Shown here one piece after another: positions 44,648 through 55,485 of a DNA stretch of 64,000 nucleotides (position 1 is its first letter; every line of letters starts with the position of its first letter). The notes below the pieces were generated by a model that searched no databases, had not been told where the DNA came from, and saw nothing but the letters and a program-made list of their open reading frames with translations. The position numbers and the translations under genes are program-made. The DNA comes from Saprospiraceae bacterium (GTDB lineage Bacteria > Bacteroidota > Bacteroidia > Chitinophagales > Saprospiraceae): contig JANQQI010000065.1 in NCBI GenBank assembly GCA_028285085.1, positions 62,001 to 126,000 of the forward strand, read 5' to 3'.

Positions 44648-47035
44648 GTGGCCTTAATTCGACTTAATTTTGATACCAGCAGCAGTTATGAACTGCCGTT
44701 TCATTTACGACTTAGCTTTAAGGGCGTATTCGAGCATTGGGAAAATATGGCGGCCAGCGAAGATCCTGGTAAGGCCAGCTACGCCCGTGAAGTACTCGCC
44801 CAACTTGAGCACGCTCCGGCATTGCGAGGGCCTATTGATGACATCGCAATCCTGGAAGATTACGAATCAGAAGTCGCCCTGCTGTTATCCGCCCTCTTCC
44901 CGGAGGCACTCAAAACAAACGAGATTAAAGCAGCCGGTCTACCTTTTACGCCAATATTTTTCAACCCTTCTGAGAGATTTGCTAATATCGTCCGATCTGC
45001 CCCCGAAGACTATGTGATTAGTCAACATAGCTTTATGCCAGATGATGCCTATATGATGGCCAGTGTTTTTATTTTAAACAGTTATTACAATTTAAACCTG
45101 GATTTACGACGGCCGCTGTTTTTTAGCATTCCTGATGCGAATGGACAAGTACATCATTACCGTATCTTTATCAATGTTGATTTTGCAACTTTCCAACTCA
45201 ACGATCCCGACTTTCAACTCAGTCGTGAGGATATTGATTTGCTATTAGATAATTTTGAAGACATTGGTTTATGGAAATCTAAAATTCCGCCTAACATCTT
45301 CAGTTTTGAAGGCTTTGCCTTGCTAAGCATGTTTGATGTCACTAAGGATCAAATCTTATCCGATCTTAAAGATGTGTTGTTGCGCCCGGATGCTTTGCAA
45401 AATGATCGCTTATTGAATCAGGTTCAACAGCACCTACAAAGTATTTTTGGTATAAAGGATCTTCGACTAGGCTATGCCTTCCTTAATAAGGATGGTGAAA
45501 AACTGACGACCTATGGTACGACTACTCGTAGTTTGTTACTTCCCTCTGCAGAAGAGGTGGACCTACTTCACCTTTTCTTCGATGATACCCAAAAGGATTG
45601 TCTGAAGCGTAATCGGCCAGTAGCAATTTCTAACATTGATCGCTTGTGTAGCCAAAAGAGCCACCGTCTTTTGGAGCAGTTGCGCGAGCAAGATATTGGC
45701 AGCTACATGATCTCTCCGATCAAGGATAATGGCAAATTCATTGGTGTTTTTGAGCTAGGTGCGAAAGATGCTGGCGTTCTAAATAGTGTCTTGGCGGATA
45801 AACTAATAGATATCCTGCCGATGTTTTCGATCGCTTTACAACGCCAAGCCGATGATTATCAAACCCGACTTGAAGCCATTATTCAGGATAAATGTACGGC
45901 TATCCACCCCAGTGTGAGTTGGCGTTTTTTCGACGAGGCGGCTCGTTACCACGAAGCCAGCCAGAGTGGAGAAGAAGCTGAAATGCAGGATATCGTTTTT
46001 GAAAATGTATATCCGCTCTACGGTCAATCCGACATCAAAGGTTCATCGACCGAACGCAATCAAGCCATTCAGGAAGATTTACTAGCTCAACTCAAGCTGG
46101 CGAGTAAAGTACTCGATCGGGCGGCCGAGCATTTACACTTACCAATCTTAAAACAATTGCGCTTCCGCATCAAGACCTTTTACACGCATCTGCGCAAAGG
46201 TCTTCGAGCAGGCGACGAAGTAGATATCCTCGCCTTTCTGCAGCATGATGTTTATCCGGTCTTTAACCACTTGCGGACCCTCGATGAACACCTCAAAGAG
46301 TTGGTAGACGACTACATGAGTCATCTCGACCCCGAGCTGGGTGTACTTTATAAAAAACGAAAGCAATACGAGGATAGCGTCTCCATGCTCAATGATAAAA
46401 TTGCAGCTTACCTGGATCAACAACAGGCAGAAGCTCAGGCCATGTATCCACATTATTTTGAGAAGTATAAAACGGATGGCGTAGAACACAATATCTACAT
46501 CGGGGATTCCCTCACCAAAAATCAGCCATTTGCTAATCTGTATTTGCAAAATCTGCGGCTTTGGCAATTGCTGACCATTTGTGGTGTAGAACAACTGGTG
46601 CAGCGCCTAAAGCGCGATATGCCCATGCCTTTAGATGTTGCTTCGCTCGTATTGGTCCATAGCAGTCCGATGAGCATTAAGTTCAAAATGGCCGAGAAGC
46701 ACTTTGACGTAGATGGTGCTTATAATATTCGTTATGAAATCATCAAGAAACGCATTGATAAGGCGTTGATCAAAGGCACACAGGAGCGTTTAACACAGAC
46801 GGGAAAAATTGCGATTGTCTACACACAAGAAGAGGATGCCGCGGAGTACAAACGCTATTTGCAGTATCTGCACTCGATTGGACAGATCGAAGCCAAAATC
46901 GAAGATTTAGAGCTGGAAGATTTACAAGGAGTACATGGCCTGCGCGCGCTACGCGCTACCATGGTTTACGAAACCCTTGAAGCGCCTGTTCCAAGGATCA
47001 AAAAACCTAAACAAGCCAAAGTAACCGGTTCTTAA
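44648..47035 (+). CDS. GAF-domain protein of unknown role
   Basis: A 795-residue soluble protein. Only one domain can be suggested: a GAF-like sensor at about 260-405 (IKDLRLGYAFLNKDGEKL, IGSYMISPIKDNGKFIGVFELG). The other three quarters are long helical regions with no catalytic motif, no histidine-kinase H-box and no transmembrane helix. The start is a GTG at 44648, since a stop lies 15 bases upstream in frame. It ends in a hairpin shared with the converging yqeY-like gene. It could be a partner or scaffold for signalling proteins; that is a guess. Confidence 0.7.
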   Translation: MALIRLNFDTSSSYELPFHLRLSFKGVFEHWENMAASEDPGKASYAREVLAQLEHAPALRGPIDDIAILEDYESEVALLLSALFPEALKTNEIKAAGLPFTPIFFNPSERFANIVRSAPEDYVISQHSFMPDDAYMMASVFILNSYYNLNLDLRRPLFFSIPDANGQVHHYRIFINVDFATFQLNDPDFQLSREDIDLLLDNFEDIGLWKSKIPPNIFSFEGFALLSMFDVTKDQILSDLKDVLLRPDALQNDRLLNQVQQHLQSIFGIKDLRLGYAFLNKDGEKLTTYGTTTRSLLLPSAEEVDLLHLFFDDTQKDCLKRNRPVAISNIDRLCSQKSHRLLEQLREQDIGSYMISPIKDNGKFIGVFELGAKDAGVLNSVLADKLIDILPMFSIALQRQADDYQTRLEAIIQDKCTAIHPSVSWRFFDEAARYHEASQSGEEAEMQDIVFENVYPLYGQSDIKGSSTERNQAIQEDLLAQLKLASKVLDRAAEHLHLPILKQLRFRIKTFYTHLRKGLRAGDEVDILAFLQHDVYPVFNHLRTLDEHLKELVDDYMSHLDPELGVLYKKRKQYEDSVSMLNDKIAAYLDQQQAEAQAMYPHYFEKYKTDGVEHNIYIGDSLTKNQPFANLYLQNLRLWQLLTICGVEQLVQRLKRDMPMPLDVASLVLVHSSPMSIKFKMAEKHFDVDGAYNIRYEIIKKRIDKALIKGTQERLTQTGKIAIVYTQEEDAAEYKRYLQYLHSIGQIEAKIEDLELEDLQGVHGLRALRATMVYETLEAPVPRIKKPKQAKVTGS

Positions 47036-47040
47036 AAATA

Positions 47041-47073
47041 AGTACGCCAAGCCCTCGACGGACTTGGCGTACT
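47041..47073. terminator. Hairpin between converging genes
   Basis: AGTACGCCAAG (47041-47051) pairs with CTTGGCGTACT (47063-47073). It lies directly after the GAF-domain gene stop and before the end of the yqeY-like gene. Confidence 0.7.
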
Positions 47074-47095
47074 CCTAATTATTTTCAAAACTCCT

Positions 47096-47542
47096 CTAAC
47101 CCAGTAGTTTTTTCACCACTGTAGAAATCATCTTGCCATCTGCCTGGCCAGCGAGCTGCTTTGAAGCCAAACCCATCACTTTACCCATGTCGCGCATAGA
47201 GGTAGCGCCAACTTGGGTGACGATTTCTTTAAGGATATTTTCTAATTCTTCTTCTCCTAGTTGCTTCGGCAAATAGCGCTCGATAACTTCAATTTCTTCC
47301 CGTTCCTTCACCGCAAGATCGGGGCGATCCTGTTTTTCATAAATATCTAATGAATCACGACGTTGTTTGACTAGTTTTTGTAACATCTTGATCTCTTTTT
47401 CTTCATTCAAGGCCTCGCCGCTACCATCTGTTTTTGCCAATAGAATAGCAGATTTAATGGCGCGAATCCCGCGTAGGGCCGCTTGGTCTTTGGCCTTCAT
47501 GGCCGCTTTCAAATCCTGGTTGATTTTAGCTTCTAAACTCAT
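47096..47542 (-). CDS. yqeY: GatB/YqeY domain protein
   Basis: A 148-residue cytoplasmic protein of the YqeY family. The pattern LKAAMKAKDQAALRGIRAIKSA at the N-terminus, EIEVIERYLPKQL near residue 85, and a MGKVMGLASKQLAGQADGK end are typical. The family shares a fold with the tRNA-binding tail of GatB, and a role in tRNA amidation is suspected, not proven. It lies 85 bases from the rsmA gene on the same strand. Confidence 0.9.
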   Translation of the reverse strand: MSLEAKINQDLKAAMKAKDQAALRGIRAIKSAILLAKTDGSGEALNEEKEIKMLQKLVKQRRDSLDIYEKQDRPDLAVKEREEIEVIERYLPKQLGEEELENILKEIVTQVGATSMRDMGKVMGLASKQLAGQADGKMISTVVKKLLG

Positions 47543-47627
47543 TGAAAATTAATTTATCTAATAATAGATGATAGAGTGGTTGTAACAACCATTTACAAAA
47601 GGTCATTATTTGGGAAAAAGTTCACGC

Positions 47628-48401
47628 TTACGTTTGGCGCTCAATAATCCAATTCGTCAATTGTACAAAGTCCGCGACACTCAGTTGTTCTGGCCGTTGG
47701 TTGAAAAATTCGTCCTTGAGCAGATCATCACCTTTGATAAAGGCCTTCATGGTATTCCGCAACATCTTACGCCGCTGGCTGAAGGCTTGTTTGACGACCC
47801 GACGAAACATTGAATAAGAGCAGCCCAAATCTTGATTTTCCCGTCGCACTAAGCGAATAACGGCAGATTGTACCTTCGGTGGCGGATTAAAAGAGCCCGG
47901 TTCCACTTTGAACAATAACTTCCCCTCGTAATAAGCCTGGACCAGCACACTAATTACACCGTAAGTTTTATTGCCGGGAGGTGCAACGACTCGCTCGGCC
48001 ATTTCGCGTTGGAACATGCCCACCAATTCCGGCACCTGCTCACGGTAATCCAGCATGCGAAATAAAATCTGAGAAGAAATGTTGTAGGGGAAATTGCCAA
48101 TGATAGCAAAAGATGCATCACCAAAAATACGTTCCAATTTGAGACGTAAAAAATCAGCACTAATGATGCGTTCGCTCAATTCAGGATAGTGCTCATTGAG
48201 ATACGTTACCATATCCCGATCTGCTTCCACTACACTCAGCTTATAATCGGCTTCGAGTAAGTGCTTCGTCAACATGCCCTGCCCCGGGCCTACCTCCAGT
48301 ACCTGATCATATTGATCCAGTAATTGCAGACTGTGCGCAATCCGATGAGCGATATCATCACTGGTCAAAAAGTGCTGGCCGTAGGATTTTTTCGCTTTCA
48401 A
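47628..48401 (-). CDS. rsmA: 16S rRNA dimethyladenosine transferase
   Basis: A 257-residue RsmA/KsgA methyltransferase, which adds four methyl groups to two adjacent adenines near the 3' end of 16S rRNA. The N-terminus KSYGQHFLTSD, the SAM-binding LEVGPGQGMLT near residue 36, and the catalytic IIGNFPYNISSQ near residue 107 are all typical. Length fits. The start is a TTG at 48401, since an in-frame TAA occurs just upstream and no ATG is available. Confidence 0.95.
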   Translation of the reverse strand: MKAKKSYGQHFLTSDDIAHRIAHSLQLLDQYDQVLEVGPGQGMLTKHLLEADYKLSVVEADRDMVTYLNEHYPELSERIISADFLRLKLERIFGDASFAIIGNFPYNISSQILFRMLDYREQVPELVGMFQREMAERVVAPPGNKTYGVISVLVQAYYEGKLLFKVEPGSFNPPPKVQSAVIRLVRRENQDLGCSYSMFRRVVKQAFSQRRKMLRNTMKAFIKGDDLLKDEFFNQRPEQLSVADFVQLTNWIIERQT

Positions 48402-48474
48402 AACTTTCCAAGTTATTTAGTTATCTTAGCGGGAATTTTTAGAAGAATAGCTTGCTCAATTTTAAAGATAATTG

Positions 48475-49908
48475 ATGAATACCAAACTAACGGTAACACG
48501 TACCCTAAAAAAGAAGGATAATCTAATCTTTCTCGCCGATCACAAAGATATAGAATGGGCCCATTCTTTCTTCAATGAATCCGAGATTAGTTTTATCCAA
48601 AACGCTGTACGTAACGAGATTACCTATTTAACTTTCCCCAAAGACGGCCGTCTTGTTTTTGTTCAATTCCTGAAAGAAAATGGCACCGAATCGATTAGCA
48701 GAGAAGATGTCCGAATTGCTGGAAATGAACTCCTTTCTACTTTATCCAACTATCAGATCAAATCCGTCGTGGTGATCAACAAACGTTCGATCAATCGCAC
48801 CCTTGATTTTGTAGAAGGGATGGTATTGGGGAATTATCAGTTTTTGAAATATTTCAACGATAAGGCGGACAAAGCGAATAGCTTGGTTGAGGTTAAAGTC
48901 GACGGTGATTCTACCACCACGGCGGCCATGAAAAACCTTAAATCGGTCATCAATGCCACTTGCAAGGCCCGTGACCTCGTCAACGAGCCTCAATCTTACC
49001 TTACGGCCCCACAATTGAGCGCGGAAATCAAAGCACTGGGGAAAACGCACGGATTTAAAGTAACCGTCTACGATAAAAAGAAAATTACCAGTATGAAAAT
49101 GGGCGGCTTGCTAGCCGTCAATATGGGGAGTGAACTACCTCCTACCTTCAATATTTTAGAATGGAAGCCCGCTAAGGCTAAAAATAAACAGCCGATTATC
49201 CTCGTTGGTAAAGGCGTTGTATACGATACCGGAGGCTTGAGCTTGAAGCCAACGGCCAACTCGATGGACTTTATGAAAGCCGATATGGGTGGTGCCGCTA
49301 CCGTCATTGGTACGATGATGGCCGCGGCGGATTCGAAACTGCCGTTCCATTTGATTGGCTTGATTCCCGCTACGGACAACCGCCCCGGTAAAAATGCTTA
49401 CGCGCCGGGTGATGTAATTACGATGTACAGCGGCTCAACGGTGGAAGTGTTAAACACAGATGCTGAAGGACGTATGATCCTGGCCGATGCATTACACTTT
49501 GCCAAACGCTACAAGCCGGAATTGGTGCTAGATTTTGCCACCTTGACCGGCGCCGCGGCCCGGGCTTTTGGAAAAGAAGCCATCTCATTTATGGGTAACG
49601 CAGAGCGTAAAATCAAAGATAAAGTACTAGAAAGTGGGATGGCCGTCTACGAACGCTTAGTCGAGTTACCACTTTGGCGAGAATACGGCGAACAGATGAA
49701 GTCCAACATTGCCGACTTGAAAAACATTGGTGGCCCTACTGCCGGTATGATTACTGCGGGTAAATTTTTGGAGCATTTCACGGGTTATCCGTGGTTGCAT
49801 TTTGACCTTGCCGGTTCAGCCTATTTGAAACAAGCTGATAACTATCGTACCAAAGAAGGTACCGGTGCGGGTGTACGTTTGATGTTCGACTTTTTGAATA
49901 ATTACTAG
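48475..49908 (+). CDS. Leucyl aminopeptidase (M17)
   Basis: A 477-residue cytosolic M17 metallo-aminopeptidase. The catalytic C-terminal domain shows VGKGVVYDTGGLSLKP near residue 240, KADMGGAATVIGTM near residue 260 and NTDAEGRMILADAL near residue 325, which hold the two-zinc ligands and the catalytic Lys and Arg. The N-terminal macro-like domain is less conserved. The start is ATG 48475; a TTG three bases earlier is not needed. It ends 10 bases before pdxA. Confidence 0.93.
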   Translation: MNTKLTVTRTLKKKDNLIFLADHKDIEWAHSFFNESEISFIQNAVRNEITYLTFPKDGRLVFVQFLKENGTESISREDVRIAGNELLSTLSNYQIKSVVVINKRSINRTLDFVEGMVLGNYQFLKYFNDKADKANSLVEVKVDGDSTTTAAMKNLKSVINATCKARDLVNEPQSYLTAPQLSAEIKALGKTHGFKVTVYDKKKITSMKMGGLLAVNMGSELPPTFNILEWKPAKAKNKQPIILVGKGVVYDTGGLSLKPTANSMDFMKADMGGAATVIGTMMAAADSKLPFHLIGLIPATDNRPGKNAYAPGDVITMYSGSTVEVLNTDAEGRMILADALHFAKRYKPELVLDFATLTGAAARAFGKEAISFMGNAERKIKDKVLESGMAVYERLVELPLWREYGEQMKSNIADLKNIGGPTAGMITAGKFLEHFTGYPWLHFDLAGSAYLKQADNYRTKEGTGAGVRLMFDFLNNY

Positions 49909-49918
49909 ACAGCAACTC

Positions 49919-50995
49919 ATGAGTAATAAAATCAGAATAGGTATCACAATTGGTGATATAAATGGTATTGGATTAGAAGTTATTTTAAAAACTCTGGCGG
50001 ATAGTCGCATTGCTAAGCTCTGTACGCCCGTCATCTACGGTTCTTCTAAAGTCGTCTCTTATCACAAGAACATCGCCGGCCTGGAGGATTTTCAATTCAA
50101 CGTCGCTAAATCTGGTGATCGTTTGAAAATGGATCATGTCAACGTGGTTAACTGCTGGCAAGAGAATGTCAATATCACTCTTGGGAAGGTGTCTGATTTA
50201 AGTGGGAAATACGCTCGCATTTCGTTGCAACAAGCAATCATTGATGTTAAAAATGGCTGGATTGATGCTTTAGTAACCGCACCGATTAATAAAAAGGCCA
50301 TGCAAACCGAGGAATTCAATTTTCCCGGTCATACCGAGTATCTTTCCAGCGAATTTGAAGTGGAGGAAAGTCTGATGTTAATGGTCAATGATAGCCTCCG
50401 AGTAGGCTTGGTGACCAATCATTTACCACTACGTGATGTATCAGAGGCCATCACCCGTTCGCTACTCATTAAAAAATTGAAACTGCTCAATAATAGTCTG
50501 AAAGTAGACTTCGGCATCGAACGCCCAACTATCGCCATTTTGGCTCTCAACCCACACGCCAGCGATGATGGTTTAATCGGTGACGAAGAAGAAAACATCA
50601 TTCGCCCAGTCATCATTGAGGCTAAGAAAAAAGGTGTTCTCGCAATGGGCCCTTACCCAGCCGATGGCTTCTTTGGTTCCGGTAAAGCACAGAAAGTCGA
50701 TGGGATCTTGGCGATGTATCACGATCAAGGTTTAGTACCATTTAAAACCTTGTCCTTCGGCGCTGGAGTGAACTTCACTGCGGGCTTGCCGATCGTTCGT
50801 ACTTCCCCGGACCACGGGACCGCTTATGAGATTGCCGGCAAGAATGCCGCTAATCCTTCGTCTTTCCGTCAGGCACTATTCCTGGCTTTGGATATCGCTA
50901 AGAATCGGAAATTACACGCAGAAATGCACGCTAATCCGATGGTCAAGAAAGAACATGTCATCAAGCAGGAGGAAGATGATGTGGTAGAGGACTAG
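49919..50995 (+). CDS. pdxA: 4-hydroxythreonine-4-phosphate dehydrogenase
   Basis: A 358-residue enzyme of vitamin B6 (pyridoxal phosphate) synthesis by the DXP-dependent route; it oxidises 4-phosphohydroxy-L-threonine before ring closure with PdxJ. Typical blocks are GITIGDINGIGLEVI at the N-terminus, FPGHTEYLSSEF near residue 138, ALNPHASDDGLIG near 205, and MYHDQGLVPFKTL near 266 with the metal-binding His. Length fits. It sits 10 bases after the M17 aminopeptidase gene, probably in one operon. Confidence 0.95.
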   Translation: MSNKIRIGITIGDINGIGLEVILKTLADSRIAKLCTPVIYGSSKVVSYHKNIAGLEDFQFNVAKSGDRLKMDHVNVVNCWQENVNITLGKVSDLSGKYARISLQQAIIDVKNGWIDALVTAPINKKAMQTEEFNFPGHTEYLSSEFEVEESLMLMVNDSLRVGLVTNHLPLRDVSEAITRSLLIKKLKLLNNSLKVDFGIERPTIAILALNPHASDDGLIGDEEENIIRPVIIEAKKKGVLAMGPYPADGFFGSGKAQKVDGILAMYHDQGLVPFKTLSFGAGVNFTAGLPIVRTSPDHGTAYEIAGKNAANPSSFRQALFLALDIAKNRKLHAEMHANPMVKKEHVIKQEEDDVVED

Positions 50996-51120
50996 TTTCT
51001 TTTTTAAAATACACCATTCAATTTGGCATCTATCCCCACCACCAAAGATGCCAGTAATCGCAATATTTTTGATATTTTTGGTATCACCTCCCCACGGCTG
51101 TTGATCCAAATACTATTGAA

Positions 51121-54100
51121 ATGAAACGATTACTTTTTATTCTAATCCTGCTGTCAGGACATTACCTCCTAGCACAAAATGATTGCAGCTTTGACCATTG
51201 GCATTTTATTGATCGGGCCAGTGCACCTAGCCCCTCCGACAAAATGCCCGCTTACCTCCAATTGCTCTGCGAAGATGAAGTTGCTCTCCCGGCATTAGAA
51301 CAGGCTTTTAAAGCGTATTATGACCAAAAAGATGGAACATCTTTGCTAGAAGATCTGGAGGAAGACCCTTACGCCAAATTTTATCACCATTGGCACCAAG
51401 CCGCACAAAACTATGTGACCGACGACGGGACTGTGCAGGCTTTATCAACCGCTGAGCTCATCCAATGGCGAGCAACACAGGCTCAATTCGATCTACCTCC
51501 GGATCAAAGTCGTAGCCCGAGTAGTACTTGGTCATTTTTAGGCCCTAAGCGCACACTCTGGCGAGCCGATCATAATGCCAGCCAACCCACTGCGCCCTGG
51601 CAAGTGAATGTCTATTCGATTGCCGTTGCCCTTTCCAACCCTTCCATTTTGTACTGTGGTAGTGAAACGGGAGCACTTTATAAATCAACGGATAAAGGCT
51701 TGAATTGGACGGCCTTTAATGATTATAACTGGGGAGGAGCCATTCTTTCGATCGCTATTCATCCTACCGATCCCAATATTGTCTATGCAGCCAGCAGTAC
51801 TGATATTTTCAAAACAACCGACGGAGGAACCAACTGGACAAGTATTTTAACGGAGAGTGGGCTGAGTTGTAATAGCTTAGCCATTAATCCTACAACACCA
51901 ACCACCATCTTTGCCGGCACGAGTAATGGACTTTATCGAAGCACCAACAGTGGCAGTACCTGGACGGAAATCCTCAGCGAAAGAATCGACGATGTACAAT
52001 TTAAGCCCAATGACGGTACAACGATCTATGTGTTGGCCAGAACGGGCAGCCCGGACACTTACTCCTTTTACAAGTCCACCAACAGTGGCAACAGTTTTAG
52101 CTTAAGCATGACGGGCTGGGGTACCCTTTATGAGCAAAGTGGTGGTCGCCTAAGCGTCACCCCTGCCAATGACAACTACATCTATGCCGTTCTCCTTACC
52201 CACGATGGATCAGGTAATAATCAAAAACCATACATTCTAAAAAGTACTAATCAGGGTAGTAATTGGACCACAGCAGCGATCTGTGATAGCGGCGATTGTC
52301 CTCTGACCAATGGTCAGGGATACTATGATCTCGACATCGTTGCCTCGCATACCAATGCGGAGCAGATTATCGCTGCTACTACGACCGCTTACAAATCGAG
52401 TAACGGTGGTTCAAACTGGACCGCAGTGGGGGGGTATACTGGTAATTTTTCTATCCACCCAGATATTCAGGAGATGGTCTCTATTGTTGATGGTGGTGTT
52501 GAAAATACTTGGATCACGACGGATGGCGGCGTCAATTATTCAACTGACTTCTACACTTCTACTGGCAATTGGGAAGCCAGAATTGATGGTATCGATGGTA
52601 CCGACTTTTGGGGCTTCGCTCAGGGATGGAATGAGGATTTTTTGGTCGGTGGACGCTACCATAATGGTAATACCGCTATCCACGAAAACTATCCCGATCA
52701 ACAAGCACTTCGCCTGGGTGGTGCTGAAAGTGTTACTGGCTGGGCCATGCACGGCCGAGAACGTTACGCCGCTTTTGATGACATTGCGGAGTTAATTATT
52801 CCCGCGACTATCAACGGTAGTCCGGAGGGTTCTTTCTTATTTACCAAGCATCCCCAAAACTATTATTATGGCAATGCGTTCAGTCGCGTGATGATCGATC
52901 TTGAGGATTACATGGCGGTCTATCTGGGGGAAGGTAATTCTTTTTGGAAATCTACCGACGGCGGTGGAAGTTGGGAAGCCCTCTACACCTTTTCGGGCAA
53001 ACCCTATCATTTTGATATCTCACGAGCCAACCCGGATTATATTTATGTGACGACAGATAATGGCTTTTATCGATCGACCGATCGGGGCGTCAGCTTTACG
53101 CAGATGAGTTTTCCAAGTGGGCTCTCTGGCTGGCACAGTCAGAATTTCCGGGTAGCCGCAAGTTCATCTGATCCCAATACTGTTTGGGTACTTAACCATC
53201 GATCCGGGGCGAGCAGCTCCGCCGGCCGGGTCTTCAAATCCACTAACGGCGGCGCCTCCTGGACAAATTGGACAACGGCCAGCCTGTCGGGCCGCAAATG
53301 GACCGCCATCGCCCACCAGGCCGGAACAGATGGAGGTATCTACATTGCCTCGAATCGCGGTAGCGCAGGCACCATGCCCGCCAGAGTAATGTATCGCGAT
53401 AACAGTATGACGGACTGGGTTGATTTCTCGGATGGCTTACCACAAAGTGCTAACCCGATTAAGCTTTTACCCTTTTACCGGGATGGTAAGCTTCGCTGGG
53501 GCGGTAATCGAGGCGCATGGGAAATTGATTTTTACAATGAAACCTGGACACCGATGGTCCAACCCTTTGTTAGTGGAAAAACCCAAGTATGTGTGCGGGA
53601 TACGGTACACTTTGATAGCTACTCCGTCGCGAAGGGGAATGCCACTTATAGTTGGAGTATTCCCGATGCCAGTTGGACTTCTAACCTTAATCAAAGAGAA
53701 GTCAAAGCACTATTTCCTGGCCCCGGCACGTATACTGCGACCTTATCGTTGACTCAAGATGGCTCGACTTACGGCAAGTCCATTACCGTGACTATTGAAA
53801 ACGATTGTGAAGCAGATCAATTTCCAGGGAATGCACTTTCGCTCAGTGGCACCAGCTCAGATTATGCCGCTACGAGTCGTGCTTTGGATGTCAATACAAA
53901 TACACTTACCATTAGTACTTGGATAAAACGCAATGGCGATCAAAACAGCTACGCCGGCATCGTTTTCATGCGCCAAGGCACGGCTTGCGGACTCAACTTC
54001 CGCGACAACAATGAGTTGGGTTTCCACTGGGATAATTCGCAGTGGTGGTGGAGCAGTGGCCTGGTCGTTCCCGATAATGAATGGGCACACGTAGCGATGG

Positions 54101-55434
54101 TGGTTTCCCCTTCCGAAACCACGCTTTACCTCAATGGTGTCCCAGCTACCAATACTAGCAATCCTGCGGTCATCAACTTTGATGGTGTGATGAATTTTGG
54201 GGCGGACCCCAATTGGTCAGCACGCCGCTTTGCCGGGGAAATGGACTAGGTTTTGATTTACAATCGCTCGCTGAGTCAGGCAGAAATCCGGGAGCTCATG
54301 CATCTTACCCGGGTACCGGCCGACGAAACGGATTTGCTGGCCTACTGGCAATTCAACCGTAGTAGTGGCCATATTACCGATCGGGTGGGCACCAACCACG
54401 CTAGTCTAATTGGCGGTGCAGGCCGCACAACTTCAACAGCCCCGGTTGGCCCCGGTGCAAGTACCCGTCTCGAAGTCTCTGCAGGTGGCACTTATGATTT
54501 TAGCGCAGCGGATTTAAGCTTAGTATTCCCCGTAGATGGTACCACTTTTCCCGAAGGAGAACTTTGCGTCACCCGCATCAATCATGCGCCCGATCAACTC
54601 CCTACCGATGATGTAAGTGAATCGTACTGGATTGTCCACAACTACGGTAACAACAGTACCTTCGATGAGCTGACTAGCATGACTTTTAGCAATCTTTTAA
54701 TCAAGCCTAACCAGGCTGCTGATCCCAGTCTCATTCAATTATTCAAGCGCGGCAGCAATGCGTATGGGAATACCTGGGGTAACTTTGTAGATGAAGCCGA
54801 AACGGCGACTGCCGGAGAAGCAGGCCAGGTAATCTTTAGCGAAGGAAACGGGCAAACCTCTTTTAGTCAGTTTATCATGGGTTTTGCGGCGCAGCCGCTG
54901 GATGCTGAGCTGATTCACTTTCGGGCTCATCTGAATCCAGATCGGGACGTTGAACTCAATTGGATTAGCGCTTCCGAAGAAAACTTGGATTACTATGAAG
55001 TTCAACGTAGCCAGAGTGGGTTGAATTTTGATAAACTCACCACTGTTGCGGCAGCCGGAGATAGCTTTACGGAACAGCATTATTCTGCTCTTGACCGTCA
55101 GCCTTCCCGAGGCATTAACTACTATCGCCTGAAGATGGTTGACCGAGATGGTAGTGTGACTTATTCTGAGATCAAGAGTATTCTCATTGAAGCCCTTGCG
55201 GATCAAGTTGTGGTCTACCCCAACCCCTTGCCACGCGGCCAGCAATTGATGGTTAAGACAATGATCTCTACCCCATTCTCGCTTAGGCTTTATGCTGCTG
55301 ACGGCGAATTGGTGCGTAATTTTGCAATCACCGGCGATGCGCAACTGGATTTGGGTGATCTTCCTACCGGCATCTACAGCTACTCAATCGAAGCGCCGGC
55401 TTGGAAGACAAGTGGACTTTTGGTATTACAGTAA
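51121..55434 (+). pseudogene. T9SS-secreted VPS10/sortilin-propeller protein split by a TAG codon
   Basis: Two in-frame pieces form one 1437-codon gene. The signal peptide is residues 1-19. From about 150 to 790 run many propeller repeats with the BNR/sortilin pattern (STDGGTNWT, STNSGSTWT, STDRGVSFT). Then come a PKD-like domain (about 810-900) and a LamG-type domain (from 910). At 54247-54249 a TAG interrupts the LamG end FAGEMD-(stop)-VLIYNRSLSQAEI, where related proteins have Glu (one-base change from GAG). The frame then runs on to a T9SS sorting domain (YPNPLPRGQ, LPTGIYSYSIE). As read, the protein would lose its sorting signal. A nonsense mutation or an error is equally possible. Confidence 0.82.
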
Positions 55435-55463
55435 AAAAAGAGGTAACCCGCAAAGGTTACCTC
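55433..55463 (-). terminator. Terminator of the glucosaminidase gene
   Basis: GAGGTAACC (55440-55448) pairs with GGTTACCTC (55455-55463). On the minus strand a seven-T run follows the stem. The hairpin also lies right after the plus-strand T9SS gene. Confidence 0.75.
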
Positions 55464-55485
55464 AACTTAATCATAGTCAGATCAC

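Noticed and set aside
46148-46594. 148-residue open frame on the minus strand
   Set aside because: Antisense to the GAF-domain gene; hydrophobic pattern arises from the opposite strand's helical coding.
54739-55344. 201-residue open frame on the minus strand
   Set aside because: Lies wholly opposite the C-terminal part of the T9SS protein, which has clear domain matches; no family likeness on this strand.
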